From Nostoc edaphicum CCNP1411 (GTDB taxonomy: Bacteria > Cyanobacteriota > Cyanobacteriia > Cyanobacteriales > Nostocaceae): a stretch of DNA of 64,000 nt. The translations under genes were made by a program, and so were the position numbers. Of the stretch, positions 35,413-44,319 are shown piece after piece. The first letter of the stretch is position 1. Each line of letters opens with the position of its first letter. The stretch spans positions 2,046,001 to 2,110,000 of the forward strand of contig NZ_CP054698.1 of assembly GCF_014023275.1 (NCBI RefSeq), written 5' to 3'. Below the pieces are notes generated by a model. The model saw only the letters and a list, made by a program, of their open reading frames with translations, did no database searches and was not told the DNA's origin.

Positions 35413-38187
35413 ATGCTCTTTTTTGGCTCAAAAAAGCTTATTGTTTCTCAGGGAGAATCAGGATGCTACCAAAGTATAAGCGAAGCAATTGATGATGCTT
35501 CCCCCGATGCAACTATTTTGGTTCGTCGTGGTATTTATCAAGAAAGTATTATTATTGATAAGCCTTTAACTATCATTGGTGATGGACTGCGAAGAGATAT
35601 TGTTATCACAGGGACTGACAAAAACTGTATAAAAATGCAAACGCATCTATCTGAAATAAAAAATTTAACTATAAGGCATCCATTCAGCTATGGTAATGCT
35701 GTGTATATCCCTCAAGGGGAATTGATGCTAGAAGATTGTGAAATAGCGTCAGAGTGGGTAGGTGTTTTTATTCAAGGTCAAAAAACTAACCCTACAATTC
35801 GGCAATGCAAAATTAATGGTGGGTTATGTTTTGGAAACGAAACTCAAGGCATTGTTGAAGGTTGTGATATTACTACTAATAATCATCCAGGAGTAACTAT
35901 TGGGCAAGATGCCAATCCAAAAATTAGTGGATGTAAAATACATGGCTGTATAAAAAATGGTATTTGGTTAACAGACAAAGCTTTAGGTCTTATTGAGGAT
36001 TGTGATATTTTTGCCAATGCTCATTCGTGTATATACATTGAAAATAGGGCTAATCCGATAGTACGGCGATGCAAAATTCATGATGGACAAAGTTACGGGG
36101 TTTGGGTGACAGAGAACGCTTTCGGTGTAATAGAAGAATGTGATATTTTTGCTAATAGTGAATCTGGAATATATATTGATTATGTAGGTAATCCTACGAT
36201 TCGTAAATGCAAAATACATGATGGGCATACTGGAATTTGGGTAAATAATAAAGGTCAAGGCACAATAGAAGAATGTGATATTTTTGCGAATGCTTATTCA
36301 GGTATATCCATTGATGACGGAGGTAATCCTACGATTCGTAAATGCCAAATACATGATGGGCAAGGTAATGGAATTCGGGTTACAGATAATGGGCAAGGCA
36401 CAATAGAAGACTGTGATATTTTTGCGAATGCTAATCCAGGTATATTTATTGATAATGGAAGTAATCCTACGATTCGTAAATGCAAAATACATGATGGGCA
36501 AAGTAATGGAATTTCAGTAAAGAATAAAGGTAAAGGCACAATAGAAGAATGTGATATTTTTGCGAATGCTAATCCAGGTATATTTATTGATAATGGAAGT
36601 AATCCTACGATTCGTAAATGCAAAATACATGATGGGAAAACTAATGGAATTCGGGTTACAGATAAAGGTCAAGGCACAATAGAAGACTGTGATATTTTTG
36701 CGAATGCTAATCCAGGTATATTTATTGATAATGGAAGTAATCCAACGATTCGTAAATGCCAAATACATGATGGGAAAAATAATGGAATTTGTGTTACAGA
36801 TAATGGGCAAGGCATAATAGAAGACTGTGATATTTTTGCGAATGCTCATCAAGGTATATACATTGATGATGGAGGTAATCCTACAATTCGTAAATGCCAA
36901 ATACATGATGGGCAAACTAATGGAATTTCGATAAAGAATAAAGGTAAAGGCACAATAGAAGACTGTGATATTTTTGCAAATGCTTATCCAGGTATATATA
37001 TTGACAATGGAGGTAATCCAACGATTCGTAAATGCCAAATACATGATGGGCAAACTAATGGAATTCAGGTTACAAATAATGGGCAAGGTACAATAGAAGA
37101 CTGTGATATTTTTACGAATGCAAGTATAGGAATATATCTTGATGATAGAAGTAATCTCAGAGTTCATAACTGTAATGTTTTTGATAATAAGCGACAAGAT
37201 TGGTACATAGCTAATGATTGTATTGTGAGTGGATACATAGAAAATAAAGAAAATAAAAATTCAAAAAATAATACCATATCTGAGAATATTTCATCTGAAA
37301 AAAGTAAAAAAGAGTTGACGAAAGAATCAAAAGAGCAAAATACTAATAGAACTATTAAATCTGACAACAGCCGCCTAGAATTATTGCTAGATCAATTAGA
37401 AACCATGATTGGTTTAGACTCAGTAAAAGAAGCAGTCTTAGAAATTGTTAATACTGAAATTGCCAATCAACGTTTGAAAAAAGAAGGACATGAAGTTGAA
37501 GAATCAGAAACTAGACACATGCTTTTTTCTGGCAATCCCGGAACAGGAAAAACCACTATTGCTCGCTTAATAGGAGAAATATTTAAAGAACTAGGAATTT
37601 TACAAAAAGGAGAATTTATAGAAGTTCAACGTGATTCTTTAGTTGCTATATATTTAGGACAAACAGCATCAAAAACAACTGAATTAGTTGAATCTGCTTT
37701 GGATAGTGTTTTATTTATTGATGAAGCTTATTCTTTAGCAAATGGTATACATGATGAGTATGGAAGAGAAGCAATAAATACTCTCATTGCCTTAATGGAA
37801 AATTATCGGCATCGTCTAGTTGTGATTTTTGCTGGATATTCCAATGAGATGAAAAGTTTTCTTAATAGTAATTCTGGCTTAAAATCTCGCATTGCTTTTC
37901 ATATAGATTTTCCTGACTATACAGGTGAGGAAATGCACTCTATTTTCCTGACAATGTGTAATAACAATAAAACTGGATGGATATGTACTGAAAATGTATC
38001 AGAGCGCTTGAAAACTATATTCATCAATATGTATGAAAATCGAGGAAATAACTTTGCTAATGGTCGGGATGTACGCAATATTTTTGAAAAAATGGTGAGA
38101 CGAATTAAAACCCGTATTGTGAGAGAAAATCTCTCTGGCGAATCAATGCGGACATTTAGTTTAAATGATATTCCACCTGAACTTTAG
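35413..38187 (+). CDS. Right-handed beta-helix repeat protein fused to a CbbX/SpoVK-type AAA+ ATPase
   Basis: About 924 residues and no signal peptide. Residues about 10-590 form a parallel beta-helix. It opens with a NosD/pectate-lyase-like part (YQSISEAIDDASPDATILVRRGIYQESI). This is followed by 23-residue turns paired in 46-residue units, such as NPTIRKCKIHDGQSNGI with KGTIEECDIFANANPGIFIDN. A charged linker (600-650) leads to the AAA+ domain: GLDSVKEAVLEIVN, Walker A GNPGTGKT (707-714), Walker B VLFIDEAYSLA (Asp770, Glu771) and SRIAFHIDFPDYTGEEM. The AAA part matches the CbbX/SpoVK/EccA group. It may be a cytosolic scaffold with remodelling activity; the target is unknown. A TTG at 35365 is an alternative start; neither has a clear ribosome site. 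Confidence 0.88.
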   Translation: MLFFGSKKLIVSQGESGCYQSISEAIDDASPDATILVRRGIYQESIIIDKPLTIIGDGLRRDIVITGTDKNCIKMQTHLSEIKNLTIRHPFSYGNAVYIPQGELMLEDCEIASEWVGVFIQGQKTNPTIRQCKINGGLCFGNETQGIVEGCDITTNNHPGVTIGQDANPKISGCKIHGCIKNGIWLTDKALGLIEDCDIFANAHSCIYIENRANPIVRRCKIHDGQSYGVWVTENAFGVIEECDIFANSESGIYIDYVGNPTIRKCKIHDGHTGIWVNNKGQGTIEECDIFANAYSGISIDDGGNPTIRKCQIHDGQGNGIRVTDNGQGTIEDCDIFANANPGIFIDNGSNPTIRKCKIHDGQSNGISVKNKGKGTIEECDIFANANPGIFIDNGSNPTIRKCKIHDGKTNGIRVTDKGQGTIEDCDIFANANPGIFIDNGSNPTIRKCQIHDGKNNGICVTDNGQGIIEDCDIFANAHQGIYIDDGGNPTIRKCQIHDGQTNGISIKNKGKGTIEDCDIFANAYPGIYIDNGGNPTIRKCQIHDGQTNGIQVTNNGQGTIEDCDIFTNASIGIYLDDRSNLRVHNCNVFDNKRQDWYIANDCIVSGYIENKENKNSKNNTISENISSEKSKKELTKESKEQNTNRTIKSDNSRLELLLDQLETMIGLDSVKEAVLEIVNTEIANQRLKKEGHEVEESETRHMLFSGNPGTGKTTIARLIGEIFKELGILQKGEFIEVQRDSLVAIYLGQTASKTTELVESALDSVLFIDEAYSLANGIHDEYGREAINTLIALMENYRHRLVVIFAGYSNEMKSFLNSNSGLKSRIAFHIDFPDYTGEEMHSIFLTMCNNNKTGWICTENVSERLKTIFINMYENRGNNFANGRDVRNIFEKMVRRIKTRIVRENLSGESMRTFSLNDIPPEL
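36190..37152 (+). repeat. Seven tandem repeats of 138 bp within the beta-helix coding region
   Basis: The string AATCCTACGATTCGTAAATG or a near variant begins units at 36190, 36325, 36463, 36601, 36739, 36877 and 37015, with a degenerate start at 37153. The spacing is 138 bases except for the first (135). Each unit encodes 46 residues, two helix turns. Confidence 0.9.
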
Positions 38188-38238
38188 TAAATTTATTATC
38201 CCATTTACCAAATCATTAATTACAAAATGGGGCAGATA

Positions 38239-38306
38239 TAGCATAGCTGACACCAGGGGCAAACTAAACTTTTTACGTTAAGTTGCCACCAATGACAGCT
38301 ATGTGC
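38239..38306. repeat. Inverted repeat related to the ends of the 31533 element
   Basis: ATAGCTG and CAGCTAT flank GACACCAGGGGC (38249-38260) and TTAAGTTGCCACCAATGAC (38278-38296). Both inner strings resemble the TTAAGTTGACACCAGTGGC end of the element at 31533. It lies between two convergent genes. Confidence 0.5.
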
Positions 38307-38338
38307 CCTTACCTTATGGTTGAATTACATTGTTGTAA

Positions 38339-40213
38339 TTAGGAATTAGTATGAGCTACAGGTTTAACCTGACTCAACAAATTGTGCAGTTTTTCGCCTT
38401 CAATGACTTCTGTTTCTAAGAGTTGAGTTGCGATCGCTTCTAGCAAGTCTCGATTCTGTCTAAGAATCTCTAGGGCTTCTTCGTGGGCTGTTTCCACGAT
38501 TTCCTTGACTTCGCTATCAATAGCTTTGGATGTGTCTTCACTCACCGCCCGCCGGGGATTAGCTCCACCATTACCCAAAAACATCGATTGTTGTCCTTGT
38601 TGGTAAGCTAATGGCCCTAAGACTTTGCTCATACCATAAGATGTTACCATCCGTTCTGCCAAGTCAGTTGCTCGTTGCAAATCGTTGGAAGCACCTGTTG
38701 TAATACTGTTAAACACAATCTCTTCGGCGGAACGTCCACCTAATAGAGTTGCAATTTGACCCCGCAATTCATGTTCATTCATCAAAAAGCGGTCTTCAGT
38801 TGGTAATTGCAGAGTGTAGCCCAAAGCAGCCATCCCACGGGGAATAATCGAAATCTTTTCTACACGACCGTTTCCTGTAGTTAGCGCCCCGACCATTGCG
38901 TGACCGACTTCATGGTATGCAACAATCTTTTTCTCAGTCTCGTTCATGACGCGACTCTTTTTCTCTAAACCTGCGACTACCCGTTCAATTGCTTCGGCGA
39001 AGTCCTCTTGAGCAACACTTTCACGCATATTTCGGGCTGCTAATAATGCTGCTTCATTTACCAAGTTTGCCAAATCTGCACCAGCAAAACCAGGAGTACG
39101 AGTAGCGATCGCTTTTAAATTTACATCATCTCCTAATTTTACCTTTTGAGCGTGAATCTTGAGAATTGCTTCCCGACCAGATAAATCGGGACGGTCTACC
39201 AAAACTTGGCGGTCAAAGCGCCCTGGACGTAGCAATGCAGAGTCAAGGCTTTCGGGGCGGTTGGTAGCTGCTAGGACAATTACCGTTGCATCTCCAGCTG
39301 CAAACCCATCCATCTCTGTGAGTAATTGGTTGAGGGTCTGTTCTCGCTCATCGTTACCGCCGTAGAAGCCGTTACTGCTACGAGACTTACCGATCGCATC
39401 TAATTCATCAATGAATATAATACAAGGAGCTTGTTTTTTAGCTTGCTCAAACAAATCCCGCACCCTGGAAGAACCCACACCGACAAACAATTCTACAAAC
39501 TCGGAACCAGAAATACTAAAGAATGGAACTCCTGCTTCCCCTGCTACGGCTTTCGCTAAAAGTGTCTTACCAGTACCCGGAGGGCCAACTAACAGCACAC
39601 CTTTGGGAATCCTAGCGCCAATTTGTGTAAAGCGTCCCGGAGTCTTGAGGAAATCCACAATTTCCACTAACTCAGTTTTCGCTTCTTCTACCCCAGCTAC
39701 ATCTGCAAAGGTAATTTTAGCTGATTCGCCTTCAACGTAAACCTTAGCTTTGCTCTTACCAATGGAAAGCGCACCTTGGGGGCCACCGCCACCAGCGCCA
39801 CGAGCGAGAAAGAACTGCCAAATACCAATAAAAATCAGTGGTGGAATCACCCAACTTAAGAGGGTTGTAAACCAAGTATTCTTGGGTGGAGGTGTAGCGG
39901 CGAACTCAACTCCTTTTTGTTCTAACAGTTTGGGTAACTCTAAATCAAAAATTGGTGTAGTTGCAAACACCTGTCCTGGCTCGGCACTGTCTGTTTTTAG
40001 TTGGTAGCGAATCTCATTTTGACCGACGGAAACGCGGTCGACTTCCCCTTCTTGGACTTGATGAATGAATAAGCTATAAGGAACACCAGTAGGGCCAGAA
40101 GCAAATAAACCAGGCAAAAATAAATTTAAGAGCAGGAATAGCCCTGATACTGCCAGTAATATATTAGCGATGATCCGAAACCGAGGTGACTTAGGCTGTT
40201 CTTTAATTGCCAT
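38339..40213 (-). CDS. ftsH: ATP-dependent zinc metalloprotease FtsH
   Basis: A 624-residue protein. It has an N-terminal membrane helix (about 15-38), a periplasmic/lumenal segment and a second helix (about 120-138), then AAA+ and M41 domains. Numbering from the upstream TTG at 40225, Walker A GPPGTGKT is 214-221, Walker [11 protein letters not shown] 268-277 and the zinc site HEVGH 438-442. It is a hexameric membrane protease; in cyanobacteria FtsH homologues remove damaged photosystem II D1 protein among other targets. ATG 40213 (MAIKEQPKS) is preferred because the AAGGA site is too close to the TTG. It follows the DUF2949 gene by 91 bases. Confidence 0.96.
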   Translation of the reverse strand: MAIKEQPKSPRFRIIANILLAVSGLFLLLNLFLPGLFASGPTGVPYSLFIHQVQEGEVDRVSVGQNEIRYQLKTDSAEPGQVFATTPIFDLELPKLLEQKGVEFAATPPPKNTWFTTLLSWVIPPLIFIGIWQFFLARGAGGGGPQGALSIGKSKAKVYVEGESAKITFADVAGVEEAKTELVEIVDFLKTPGRFTQIGARIPKGVLLVGPPGTGKTLLAKAVAGEAGVPFFSISGSEFVELFVGVGSSRVRDLFEQAKKQAPCIIFIDELDAIGKSRSSNGFYGGNDEREQTLNQLLTEMDGFAAGDATVIVLAATNRPESLDSALLRPGRFDRQVLVDRPDLSGREAILKIHAQKVKLGDDVNLKAIATRTPGFAGADLANLVNEAALLAARNMRESVAQEDFAEAIERVVAGLEKKSRVMNETEKKIVAYHEVGHAMVGALTTGNGRVEKISIIPRGMAALGYTLQLPTEDRFLMNEHELRGQIATLLGGRSAEEIVFNSITTGASNDLQRATDLAERMVTSYGMSKVLGPLAYQQGQQSMFLGNGGANPRRAVSEDTSKAIDSEVKEIVETAHEEALEILRQNRDLLEAIATQLLETEVIEGEKLHNLLSQVKPVAHTNS

Positions 40214-40304
40214 AGATGTTACCAATCCTTAAAATCAAAACTGTTGAAAATGTGACTTTTGCAGAAAGTCCGCTATTTACCATCTGAATAGCTGAAGCAG
40301 CAGC

Positions 40305-40490
40305 TTATACTGTTTCCAACCAATCAAAAATTTGGGCTAACTGATCCAGTGTTACCAGCCCATACTGCCAGAGGGTCATGGCTAGAAAGTTGGGTGTCTG
40401 CTCACAATGCCGCAAAGCAAGAGAAATTGCTCCATCAGAAATACCCAACTCTGCTTCTAAAAAATGCACCAATTGATCTGTAGCTTTCAT
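40305..40490 (-). CDS. DUF2949 small cyanobacterial protein
   Basis: This 61-residue protein starts at MKATDQLVHFLEAELGISDGAISLALR and ends LDQLAQIFDWLETV. The pattern FLEAELGIS..AI.LAL and LPMTLWQYGLV-like LAMTLWQYGLVTLDQL is the DUF2949 signature, found almost only in cyanobacteria. The function is unknown. The longer frame upstream of this Met is not family sequence. It lies just before ftsH on the same strand. The 477-base region 40491-40967 upstream of it is AT-rich, with no recognised gene or repeat. Confidence 0.8.
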   Translation of the reverse strand: MKATDQLVHFLEAELGISDGAISLALRHCEQTPNFLAMTLWQYGLVTLDQLAQIFDWLETV

Positions 40491-40967
40491 CGCAATGTTA
40501 AACAATGTTAAATAAGTTTTATTTCTGAGAGAGCTTGACTTGTGTGATGCAATGTTCAAGTTGCATCGCAAAGTTGTTTAATTTGTCTTGATCCTCAAGA
40601 ATACTACCCATCGTCATAATTTTTCCTGTCTAGCAATATTTGCAGCTTTTTTATTTATGTAACTAAACTTAACAATTAAATTAATCTTTGGGAACTAACG
40701 AACAAATACGGTTTACCGTACTCAAAGAGTTAACACCACTAGAAATGAGAAAATTTTGCTGAAGAAAACGCTGTTACAAAAAACGCAGATATTATGAGAC
40801 ACAAAGATAAATCCCATATCCTCTTCCATAATGTTATTTCTCTTTTTCGCTCCCTCAGCAAAGAGCAAAGCGCCCCTCCGGTCATGCTTAAAACTGCTGA
40901 AATTTATGTGCAATATACATTTTGGCGGCTTAATAATGCGATCGCGTCTTTCAATTAAGGCAATTCC

Positions 40968-41645
40968 CTAACACCAGGATTGCTCTCCCGGAGGATTGTG
41001 CAGTAACTCCCGAATATTGGCTTCGATGACCCGATAGCCGACATTGCCGTTGAGTCTCTGCCGTCCTTCATTAAAAATTAGGGTGGGACTGACTGTAACT
41101 GTATGCTCTTTGACTAATTCAAAATCCTGGGATAGCTTGGCATAAGCCTCACCACTATCGATCTGAGCTTCGATAGCTGCGATCGGCAGTCTTAATTCCT
41201 CCGCAATTCCAAATTGTACCTTGCGGTCAGAAACGTCTGCCAGTTGGGTAAAAAACGCCTCCCGAAATGCCCTGGTTGCTTTTTCAAATACCTGTTGATT
41301 TTGCTCTACTAAACCCTTCGCTTCTAGTAGTTGAATCGCATGGAGAAACAAATGACAGGATGTGGATGAAAATGGTGTAACTTTAGTCCAAATATCAGGA
41401 TGAACGGTGATGTGATCGAACTTTTTCGCAACCTCCTGGACATGATCGCTGTATCCTTGCAATCCACCGCGTTCGCGCCATCGGTTTTCCAGTTTTTCAC
41501 GAGCAACACCAAAGACGGGGACAAAGTGCTGTGCGATGGCAATCTTGTCTTCAAAGGTTGTTGTCAACTCATCCAAACGAATCTGAGCAATATAAGCCCA
41601 AACGCAGAGAACATCGGAAAAGTAAAAAATACGAATCGGTTCCAT
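40968..41645 (-). CDS. DsbA-like thioredoxin-fold protein lacking a CxxC
   Basis: This 225-residue protein starts MEPIRIFYFSDVLCVWAYIAQIRLDEL, matching the FrnE/DsbA-like family opening in which a CxxC normally follows DxxCPWC. Here the second Cys is Ala (LCVWAY), so ordinary disulfide exchange is not expected. A helical insertion (about 60-150) and the cis-Pro loop VTVSPTLIFNEGRQRLNGNVGYRVIEANI complete the fold. It could be a glutathione-using isomerase or transferase such as the 2-hydroxychromene-2-carboxylate isomerase group. It is a single gene with no informative neighbours. Confidence 0.78.
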   Translation of the reverse strand: MEPIRIFYFSDVLCVWAYIAQIRLDELTTTFEDKIAIAQHFVPVFGVAREKLENRWRERGGLQGYSDHVQEVAKKFDHITVHPDIWTKVTPFSSTSCHLFLHAIQLLEAKGLVEQNQQVFEKATRAFREAFFTQLADVSDRKVQFGIAEELRLPIAAIEAQIDSGEAYAKLSQDFELVKEHTVTVSPTLIFNEGRQRLNGNVGYRVIEANIRELLHNPPGEQSWC

Positions 41646-41656
41646 ATCATTTCATG

Positions 41657-41799
41657 CTTAGAGAGTGTTTATAAAATAAAGATAAAATTTATAGTAGGGT
41701 GTGTTAGACCGACGACGGTATATGATTTTGAGAGAAAATATGATTCGGTCGTAACGCACCAAATATACCTTAATATTTGATTTATAAACATCCTCTAAG
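41657..41799. mobile_element. 143-bp MITE-like element
   Basis: CTTAGAGAGTGTTTATAAA (41657-41675) pairs with TTTATAAACATCCTCTAAG (41781-41799) at 17 of 19 positions. Inside, GGTGTGTTAGACCGA pairs imperfectly with TCGGTCGTAACGCACC. It has no coding capacity. It sits between the DsbA-like gene promoter and the end of the Mop gene. Confidence 0.65.
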
Positions 41800-41804
41800 T
41801 ATTT

Positions 41805-42248
41805 CTATTCTCTAGCAATGACAATATCGTTAGATTTAATGACTGCATAAGCTTCTTTTCCCTCAGATAGTTCCAACTCTTCTGCGGAAGCTCTAGTGAT
41901 AATTGAGGTTAATTCTACTTTATGAATAATTTCCAAAGTTACCTCACTATTAACTGCTCCATAAACAACTCGTTTAACAACACCTTTAAGAATATTGCGA
42001 GAGCTAACTTTTAGTGATTTCTTTTGAATACTACTTTCTATGTCAGGCTTTTGAGTGTAGATATCTTCTTGTTTTTCATGCTGAGTTGGTGGTGATACTG
42101 GCACTGACGAGTGCTGAGTGAGACTACGCACAAGTTCTCTCAAAATCTCAGTCTTGGTGCGTTGAGACTGTTCGCAGAACTCCTCTAGAATCTTCCGCTC
42201 GTCCTCTGAGGTTTGAAATGTAACCCATCCTTGTTCTTTTCTTGGCAT
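41805..42248 (-). CDS. Ribbon-helix-helix protein with a C-terminal Mop/TOBE domain
   Basis: A 147-residue protein. Residues 8-45 look like a ribbon-helix-helix DNA-binding segment (WVTFQTSEDERKILEEFCEQSQRTKTEILRELV). A polar linker follows. Residues 80-147 form one molybdopterin-binding Mop/TOBE unit: SSRNILKGVVKRVVYGAVNSEVTLEI, then ELSEGKEAYAVIKSNDIVIA. The Mop unit binds molybdate or tungstate oxyanions. The combination suggests a metal-responsive repressor, an alternative to ModE. Target genes are not adjacent. The 367-base spacer 42249-42615 upstream is AT-rich with one HIP1 octamer and nothing else recognised. Confidence 0.8.
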   Translation of the reverse strand: MPRKEQGWVTFQTSEDERKILEEFCEQSQRTKTEILRELVRSLTQHSSVPVSPPTQHEKQEDIYTQKPDIESSIQKKSLKVSSRNILKGVVKRVVYGAVNSEVTLEIIHKVELTSIITRASAEELELSEGKEAYAVIKSNDIVIARE

Positions 42249-42615
42249 AATAATATTATCAATTTTGGTTATCTTGGTAAAATTCTACCAAGTATTAATT
42301 CGATATGTCGTTTTAGTAATAACATTTTTTTTGCGAGAATTTTTGGCATTTTTAGCGAAAATTAATCAACTAATCTGATATAGATAACTACATAAATATT
42401 TATTTTTTTGTAGTTGCAAAATATTTTGTTACTGGAAAATGTCTAACCGCCACTATCTTTATCCTAACTAGGATAGTATGATATTGGTCTATGGTATTTG
42501 TTGAGATAGCGTTGTCTAAGTTGGGCTACACCTACGCAGAAGTAATCTGAGTGAAAATTATAGTGGCGATCGCTAAGTGCCGTAGGATGATTTAATGTGA
42601 GTTCACAGCAGGGGG

Positions 42616-43413
42616 ATGAAACACCTAAAATCGCGTTCTCAAGACCTGCGGAGTTTATTTGAGAACAATATAACTATTGAATACGTAGCAGAACCGCTAA
42701 AAGCTATGCCAGCTGATGCTGAGGTGACAAAAGTGCTGCATTGGATGCAGGAAAAGAACTTTGACGTTATCGGTGTTGAGACAGGAGATATTATCAGCGG
42801 TTATGTAGAACGCTCTAATTTGATTCAAGGCAAAGCAGGAAAATGTAGCGACTATCAACGGGTGTTTCATCCAAAAGAACTAATAGCCATTTCCACCCCA
42901 CTTATAAAGTTACTACCAATTTTGCAACAAACTCCGCGATTGTTTGTCTTAGATTGCAATCAAGTGAGTGGTATTGTTACCTGTGGCGACTTGCAGAAAG
43001 CACCCGCGCGAATGTTACTGTTTGGCTTAGTAACGCTACTAGAAATGAATTTGCTGCGGCTGGTGCGGATTTATTATCCTCAAGATTCTTGGCAAAAAGT
43101 CCTCAAACCTGAACGCTTAGAAGTTGCTCAACGGCTATGGCGAGAGAGCCAAGAAAGAAACGAAGCTACCGATTTATTAGATTATCTGCAATTCTGTGAT
43201 AAGCGAGAGTTGATTTTAAATCAGCCAGAACTTCTCCAGCAACTAGGATTAAAGTCCAAGCGGTTTGGTGAACGCTTTCTCAAGTCTGCTGAACAGTTGC
43301 GAAACCGATTAGCTCACGCCCAAAATTTAGTTAGTGGTTCCTCTTGGATAGAATTGATTTCTCTAGCAGAGGCGATGGAAAAACTGTTAATTCTCTGTGA
43401 GGAAGTTGAGTAA
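42616..43413 (+). CDS. CBS-domain protein with a C-terminal HEPN-like motif
   Basis: A 265-residue protein. Residues about 18-130 look like a pair of CBS motifs (KNFDVIGVETGDIISGYVERSNLI; TPRLFVLDCNQVSGIVTCGDLQKAP). CBS pairs usually bind adenine nucleotides. The C-terminal half is all-helical and ends with KSAEQLRNRLAHAQNL, where Arg229 and His234 form the Rx4H motif of HEPN domains, many of which are RNases. No antitoxin-like gene is adjacent on the same strand. The next gene, an Rpn-like nuclease, ends 5 bases away in convergent orientation. A nucleotide-controlled RNase is a reasonable inference. Confidence 0.65.
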   Translation: MKHLKSRSQDLRSLFENNITIEYVAEPLKAMPADAEVTKVLHWMQEKNFDVIGVETGDIISGYVERSNLIQGKAGKCSDYQRVFHPKELIAISTPLIKLLPILQQTPRLFVLDCNQVSGIVTCGDLQKAPARMLLFGLVTLLEMNLLRLVRIYYPQDSWQKVLKPERLEVAQRLWRESQERNEATDLLDYLQFCDKRELILNQPELLQQLGLKSKRFGERFLKSAEQLRNRLAHAQNLVSGSSWIELISLAEAMEKLLILCEEVE

Positions 43414-43418
43414 AGTAG

Positions 43419-44258
43419 TCAGCTTTCTTTAATACTATTGAACCACCCGATCAAATCTGTTGCTGTCGAGAAATCTAATAGCGCTTCGCTCAAATCTTCT
43501 AATTGAGTTAGAGATAATGCTTCAATCTGCGATCGCAATTCTGGAGCAACTATACCAATTCGCCGAGGAAGTTGGCGCATAATTACTGACAATGCCTCTT
43601 CTCGTCTCCCCTGCTCAATTCCTTGTCTAATAATTCTTTGATAGACCACAGATTCCTGCATAAGCTCCTCCCGCAAAAGGCTTGTGATGAGATTGTTGTT
43701 ATATTTTAACCCTGCAAGCAACTGAGTACAGGCTGAGATATTTCTTTGCTGGCTAGGTTCTTCAATCATATCTACCTGAGCAGCAACTTGAGAGAGCAAA
43801 GATTCAGGGGAATCTGTTCGCGCCAGAACTGCTAAGGGTAGAAGACCAACAGATGCTAACAAAGGAGCGGGGTCTTGCTCCCAAATCCGAATTGAACGGA
43901 AGCGATGAACTGTATTAGTATCGGTAAATTGTTCGATAAAAACTGCGTTTGCAGTAGTTTCTTTGAGATAGATGACAACTTGTTCAATGGGATAAAAACT
44001 GTATTGCCGACGCAGCCTCGCATAGTAGTCTAGCATCCGAATCGGCATTGGCGGGACTGATACAGGTGCAACTTGGAACTCTAGATGGAGAATCTCCTCT
44101 TGGGGATTTAGCAGAATAATGCAGTCTGCTCTAACTGGCTCAACGCTCAACTCAGTTTTGAGGTCTTTAACGTCTGCTGGGGTTCTACCTAACAACCAGG
44201 TGGCAAAGCTTTTGGGATACTGTTCTGAAAGATAGCGGCAAACGTTATCGATGGACAT
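43419..44258 (-). CDS. Rpn family PD-(D/E)XK nuclease/putative transposase with DUF4351 tail
   Basis: A 279-residue protein. The N-terminal nuclease fold shows RADCIILL (Asp45) and ILHLEFQ (Glu60, Gln62), the D-ExQ core of recombination-promoting nucleases. PMPIRMLDYYARLRRQY and IEQVVIYLKE follow as in that family. The C-terminus IMRQLPRRIGIVAPELRSQIEALSLTQLEDLSEALLDFS is a DUF4351 domain. Such genes are abundant in Nostoc genomes and linked to horizontal gene movement; the E. coli Rpn proteins cut DNA and raise recombination. Its end lies 5 bases from the end of the CBS-HEPN gene. Confidence 0.88.
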   Translation of the reverse strand: MSIDNVCRYLSEQYPKSFATWLLGRTPADVKDLKTELSVEPVRADCIILLNPQEEILHLEFQVAPVSVPPMPIRMLDYYARLRRQYSFYPIEQVVIYLKETTANAVFIEQFTDTNTVHRFRSIRIWEQDPAPLLASVGLLPLAVLARTDSPESLLSQVAAQVDMIEEPSQQRNISACTQLLAGLKYNNNLITSLLREELMQESVVYQRIIRQGIEQGRREEALSVIMRQLPRRIGIVAPELRSQIEALSLTQLEDLSEALLDFSTATDLIGWFNSIKES

Positions 44259-44319
44259 TGAGTTTTTAATTAAAGCATTAAGTAATAAATATCACAGTTT
44301 GCGATTATAAAATTGAGCC

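Noticed and set aside
36190..37152. Regular repeats resembling a CRISPR array
   Set aside because: The 138-base periodicity lies in one open frame encoding beta-helix turns; there are no unique spacers and no cas genes.
36514..37197. Long antisense frame across the beta-helix repeats
   Set aside because: It is a mirror of the tandem repeat; the plus-strand frame has clear domains and catalytic motifs.
40722..40913. 63-codon minus-strand frame upstream of DUF2949
   Set aside because: Composition is not protein-like, no ribosome site is seen, and no family pattern is present.
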